From an uncultured Spirochaetales bacterium (GTDB taxonomy: Bacteria > Spirochaetota > Spirochaetia > Sphaerochaetales > Sphaerochaetaceae): a stretch of 41,835 nt of DNA. Within the stretch, counting starts at the first letter, position 1. Each line of letters starts with the position of its first letter. Positions 38,760-41,835 of this stretch are shown piece after piece. A program made the position numbers and the translations under genes. A model generated the notes under the pieces. The model worked only from the letters and a program-made list of their open reading frames with translations, did no database searches and was not told the origin of the DNA. The stretch covers positions 1-41,835 of the forward strand of contig CAKQRI010000014.1 in the NCBI GenBank assembly GCA_934271365.1. The letters are read 5' to 3'.

Positions 38760-41309
38760 TTATTTCCTGTATGCTGTATGCTCTAAAGGCAGAGAATAAC
38801 GTCTTTTGCCATCAAATCTTGCATATGCATTAGCAATAGCCGGAGCTGTTGCTATCGTGCATAGCTCTCCTACGCCTTTCGCTCCATAGCTTGTAGGAAG
38901 CTTTCCTGGTCCATGTACTGTAATTACCGCAATTTCAGGTGCATCAGTTGCTCTGATAAGCCCTAGAGTTCCATATTTTGATTTGACATATCCATTCTCG
39001 GTTCTGAAATCCTCAGTGAGTGCATAGCCCATTCCCATCAGAACGCCACCTTCAATCTGGCCTTCAATTGCCTGTCTGTTGATTACTGTGCCTGAATCAC
39101 AGGCTGCTGTGATCTTCTTTACATTTCCTGCATCATCAAGCTCTGCAACCTGTGCAGAGTAGGAGAATGCAAGATGTGATATAGGATTCCCCTTGCTACT
39201 TGTAATTGGGTCAGTTTCATAGCAGAATTCAGCAAAATATTCAGCACCTTCTAGAAGCTCCATTCCGAATTCATCTAAATCAGCTTTCAGCTTCAGTGCA
39301 CACCTTCTGACAGCCTCCCCTGTGAATGCTGTCTGCCTTGATGCAGTTGATGTCCCAGAGTCAGGTGTCCTTGATGTGTCTGGAGGTTCTACAGTGATCA
39401 GATCAGGCGAGATGCCGAGTGTTTCAGATGCAATCTGGATAGCAACTGTTGCGACTCCCTGTCCCATGCAGGCAGCACTGGTCCTTAGATGCACTAAGCC
39501 TTTCTCTATGCTCATTGCGCATCTTCCTGTGTCTGGTATTCCGACTCCTATTCCGCTGTTCTTCATAGCAAGTGCAAGCCCTGTTCTATCTGAGCTGTAG
39601 TATGCATCCTTAACTGCCATGAGGCATTCATATGCTCCGGTGTCAGCAGATGCGATCTGACCATTTGGAAGAACCTGTCCAGGATGGATTACATTGATCT
39701 CTCGGATTCTGAATTTGTCTATGCCAAGCTCTTCAGCAAGCTCATCTAACGCAGACTCTATCGCAAAGCAGGACTGAGTTACGCCGAATCCGCGGAAAGC
39801 TCCAGATGGCACATTGTTTGTATAATAAGCTCTTCCTATGATATCAAGATTTTTGAAATTATAAGGGCCTGATGCATGGGTGCATGCCCTCTGCAATACT
39901 GGACCTCCAAGAGATGCATATGCACCAGTATCAGAAAGAATCTCGCCTTTCAAAGCCTTGATTCTGCCATTCTTATCAGCACCAAGTGCTATATGGATTT
40001 CCATCGGATGGCGCTTTGGATGGATCATCAGAGACTCCTGTCGTGTAAGCTTTACTTTTACAGGTCGTCCGAGAATGAAAGCAGCAAGTGCGGCATGATG
40101 CTGCACTGACATATCTTCCTTCCCTCCAAAGCCTCCTCCTACAAGAGCAGAATGAACCCTTACCTTATTCTTTGGAAGATGCAGCATCCTGGCAATTTCT
40201 CTCTGGTCATCATATACAGATTGCCCGCCTGTATATGCAAAGATTCCACCATCGCGATCAGGTAGAGCAATAGCGCATTCCATTTCCATAAAAGCATGCT
40301 CAGTGAATGGTGTCTTATAATCCCTTTCTATTATGATGTCGCAGTTCTTAAGCGTCTTTGTTGCATCTCCTCTTAGAATATGCTCTTCAGAGAGGAGGTT
40401 AGGGAAACTGTCATGAACTCTGATGGTCTCTTTTTCAGCTTCATCAATTGAGAATATGCCTGGAAGCTCCTCATATTCGACTTTTATCTTGCTTTTTAGT
40501 TCATTGAGTGCGGATCTTTCATGAGAGACAACAAGGCAAAGAGCATCTCCGATGTAGTGCGTTGTCATTCCTTCTCCAATCAGAACATCCCAGTCACATC
40601 TGAGATGTCCGATCTTATTAACAGGAACCTGTTCCTTCTTTATTACAGCAACACAGCGAGGATCAGCCTCACACTCCGATGAATCAATCCTGATTATCTT
40701 TGCGCGTGGCACAGGTGTGCGTAGGGCAGAGCAGTATACCATTCCGTCTACTTTTATGTCATCTGCATATTTCCCTTCTCCAAGAGCTTTCTCAACAGCA
40801 TCTATGCGTCTGAATCTTGTGCTTATCCTTCCGCTTTCTGGACTATGATTTATATCTGTACCTTCTCTGAAATATCTAGCTGCCATCAGTATGGCATCTT
40901 CAATTTTCACATATCCTGTACATCTGCAGATATTTCCTCTGATAGCCTTCTTCACTGCGGCTCTGTCTGGCTCAGGATTCACATCTATAAGTGCCTTTGC
41001 TGCCATGATCATCCCCGGAATGCAATAACCACACTGAACTGCACCGCACTCTGCAAATGAATATGAATAGACTTCTTTCTCTCTTTGGGAAAGCCCTTCT
41101 ATAGTGATTATCTCTGCCCCGTCAATTTTAGATAGCATAGGAACACAGGCTTTGGTGAGCTTCCCATTGATTATCACTGAGCAGGCTCCGCATGCTCCTT
41201 CACTGCAGCCATCTTTTGTTCCTGTGAGTTTCAGAATATCTCTTAGATAAACCAAAAGCTTCTCATCTTTTTCTGGATGGACTTCAATCCCATTTACAAT
41301 AAGCATCAT
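38760..41309 (-). CDS. Fused [2Fe-2S]/molybdopterin hydroxylase, selenium-dependent xanthine dehydrogenase type
   Basis: The protein is 849 residues. An N-terminal plant-type [2Fe-2S] domain has C35, C40, C43 and C55 (GCSEGACGACS...AC). A second [2Fe-2S] helical domain follows (CGAVQCGYCIPG from C88, then GNICRCTGY). The large molybdopterin subunit starts at about residue 165, with GGGFGGKEDMS and later GVGELCTIATAPAIANA. The FAD domain of classical xanthine dehydrogenase is missing from the chain. This layout matches what I recall of the TIGR03311 family. It probably oxidises purines. GGAG lies 10 nt before ATG 41309. Confidence 0.88.
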   Translation of the reverse strand: MMLIVNGIEVHPEKDEKLLVYLRDILKLTGTKDGCSEGACGACSVIINGKLTKACVPMLSKIDGAEIITIEGLSQREKEVYSYSFAECGAVQCGYCIPGMIMAAKALIDVNPEPDRAAVKKAIRGNICRCTGYVKIEDAILMAARYFREGTDINHSPESGRISTRFRRIDAVEKALGEGKYADDIKVDGMVYCSALRTPVPRAKIIRIDSSECEADPRCVAVIKKEQVPVNKIGHLRCDWDVLIGEGMTTHYIGDALCLVVSHERSALNELKSKIKVEYEELPGIFSIDEAEKETIRVHDSFPNLLSEEHILRGDATKTLKNCDIIIERDYKTPFTEHAFMEMECAIALPDRDGGIFAYTGGQSVYDDQREIARMLHLPKNKVRVHSALVGGGFGGKEDMSVQHHAALAAFILGRPVKVKLTRQESLMIHPKRHPMEIHIALGADKNGRIKALKGEILSDTGAYASLGGPVLQRACTHASGPYNFKNLDIIGRAYYTNNVPSGAFRGFGVTQSCFAIESALDELAEELGIDKFRIREINVIHPGQVLPNGQIASADTGAYECLMAVKDAYYSSDRTGLALAMKNSGIGVGIPDTGRCAMSIEKGLVHLRTSAACMGQGVATVAIQIASETLGISPDLITVEPPDTSRTPDSGTSTASRQTAFTGEAVRRCALKLKADLDEFGMELLEGAEYFAEFCYETDPITSSKGNPISHLAFSYSAQVAELDDAGNVKKITAACDSGTVINRQAIEGQIEGGVLMGMGYALTEDFRTENGYVKSKYGTLGLIRATDAPEIAVITVHGPGKLPTSYGAKGVGELCTIATAPAIANAYARFDGKRRYSLPLEHTAYRK

Positions 41310-41441
41310 GACGGTTTTTCTCCGGCTTTTATGTATTGAGAGGTCCTTAGCTTCTGTTGTGTCTTTAACAGCGGTCTGTTTTCCCTGCCCATGGATATTT
41401 TACTCTATAATGTACAGATATTAAAGGATAAAGCTATGTGA

Positions 41442-41834
41442 TCAGAACTTGATTACTATTTCCTTCCTGTTTGTTTCAAGCTTTTCAAAGACAACGCCTG
41501 CAGATGATAGCATATGCTTGCTGGCTTTCGTTGCATCTGTATCTGCATATTTATCTGATAGGTATACTATTTTCTTGATTCCGGCCTGAATTACTGCCTT
41601 TGCACATTCATTGCATGGAAATAATGCTACATAGAGCGTTGCGCCTCTGAGCATCGCGCTATTATTTGAATTAAGTATTGCATTGAGCTCTGCATGGCAT
41701 ACATAAGGATACTTTGTATTGATCCAGTCTCCATCTCTTTCCCATGGAAGCTCGTCATCAGAGCATCCTATTGGAAAGCCATTGTAACCAACGCCGATGA
41801 TTTTCTTATCTTCAGATACAATGCATGCACCTAC
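41442..41834 (-). CDS. Deoxycytidylate (dCMP) deaminase, C-terminal part
   Basis: The last 130 residues are visible; the start lies beyond the right edge, and the frame is open to the border. The zinc-site motif CHAELNAIL (His and the catalytic Glu) and PCNEC (two Cys) identify a CMP/dCMP deaminase. VGACIVSEDKKIIGVGYNGFPIGCSDDELPW matches the dCMP deaminase form that supplies dUMP for thymidylate synthesis. The sequence before the internal ATG at 41654 is essential, so a start there is wrong. Confidence 0.92.
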   Translation of the reverse strand, partial: VGACIVSEDKKIIGVGYNGFPIGCSDDELPWERDGDWINTKYPYVCHAELNAILNSNNSAMLRGATLYVALFPCNECAKAVIQAGIKKIVYLSDKYADTDATKASKHMLSSAGVVFEKLETNRKEIVIKF

Positions 41835-41835
41835 C

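Noticed and set aside
41406..41411. Perfect TATAAT on the plus strand
   Set aside because: No plus-strand gene follows and no -35 is convincing; chance match in an AT-rich gap.
1..41835. CRISPR arrays, tRNA or rRNA genes
   Set aside because: No regularly spaced repeats and no cloverleaf or rRNA-like sequence were seen on reading both strands.

Overview
The window looks like a chromosomal segment of an anaerobic, probably gut-associated spirochaete close to Sphaerochaeta/Treponema. The main grounds are two exported sugar-type binding proteins whose mature N-termini read ANGSKE and AQGGKE (a habit of that group), small lipoproteins with short lipoboxes, a GTP-type PEP carboxykinase, a one-chain [2Fe-2S]/molybdopterin hydroxylase of the selenium-dependent xanthine dehydrogenase type, and moderately AT-rich DNA. 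This placement is inference; no rRNA or tRNA gene was seen.

Layout. (1) 1-6210: the end of an IS3-like element (1-73) abuts, and appears to have cut into, a gene whose remaining 3' part (74-1153) leads an operon for a UgpABE-like ABC importer (two permeases and a binding protein), a PHP-domain metallophosphoesterase and a LOG-family phosphoribohydrolase. (2) 6242-8539: a HutC/UTRA GntR regulator with two palindromes in its own promoter, divergent from a large lipoprotein. (3) 8594-10520: a compact minus-strand operon of a membrane zinc-ribbon protein, a DUF5685-like protein and a J-domain/TPR protein. (4) 10606-13143: glycerophosphodiesterase, nitroreductase and a divergent Rrf2 regulator, and a lipoprotein. 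(5) 13324-16906: a Fur-family regulator and a metal ABC transporter (binding protein, ATPase, permease), then MgtC. (6) 16954-19616: a GH172 (DUF2961) enzyme, isoaspartyl dipeptidase, and a chagasin-like inhibitor lipoprotein. (7) 19877-28921: a second sugar-type ABC operon (binding protein, two permeases, and a membrane-anchored paralogue of the binding protein) facing a minus-strand operon of an amidohydrolase, an MFS transporter, a YesM-type histidine kinase and a YesN-type response regulator. The paralogue plus the two-component pair resembles a three-component sugar-sensing system. (8) 29017-41835: a small VapD-like acidic protein, 2-hydroxyacid dehydrogenase, aspartate-semialdehyde dehydrogenase, U32 peptidase, PEP carboxykinase, WYL regulator, RNase D, an M20/M42-type peptidase, the xanthine dehydrogenase and the C-terminal part of a dCMP deaminase.

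Recurring structural points. Many first genes of transcription units lack a Shine-Dalgarno sequence and instead have a -10 hexamer 6-8 nt before the start codon, often at perfect 17-bp spacing from a -35, which suggests leaderless mRNAs. Five of the nine convergent gene pairs overlap at their 3' ends by 4-32 bp, while three of the other four are separated by good hairpin terminators. Neither sugar-type ABC operon encodes an ATPase, so a shared MsmK/UgpC-type ATPase must lie elsewhere.
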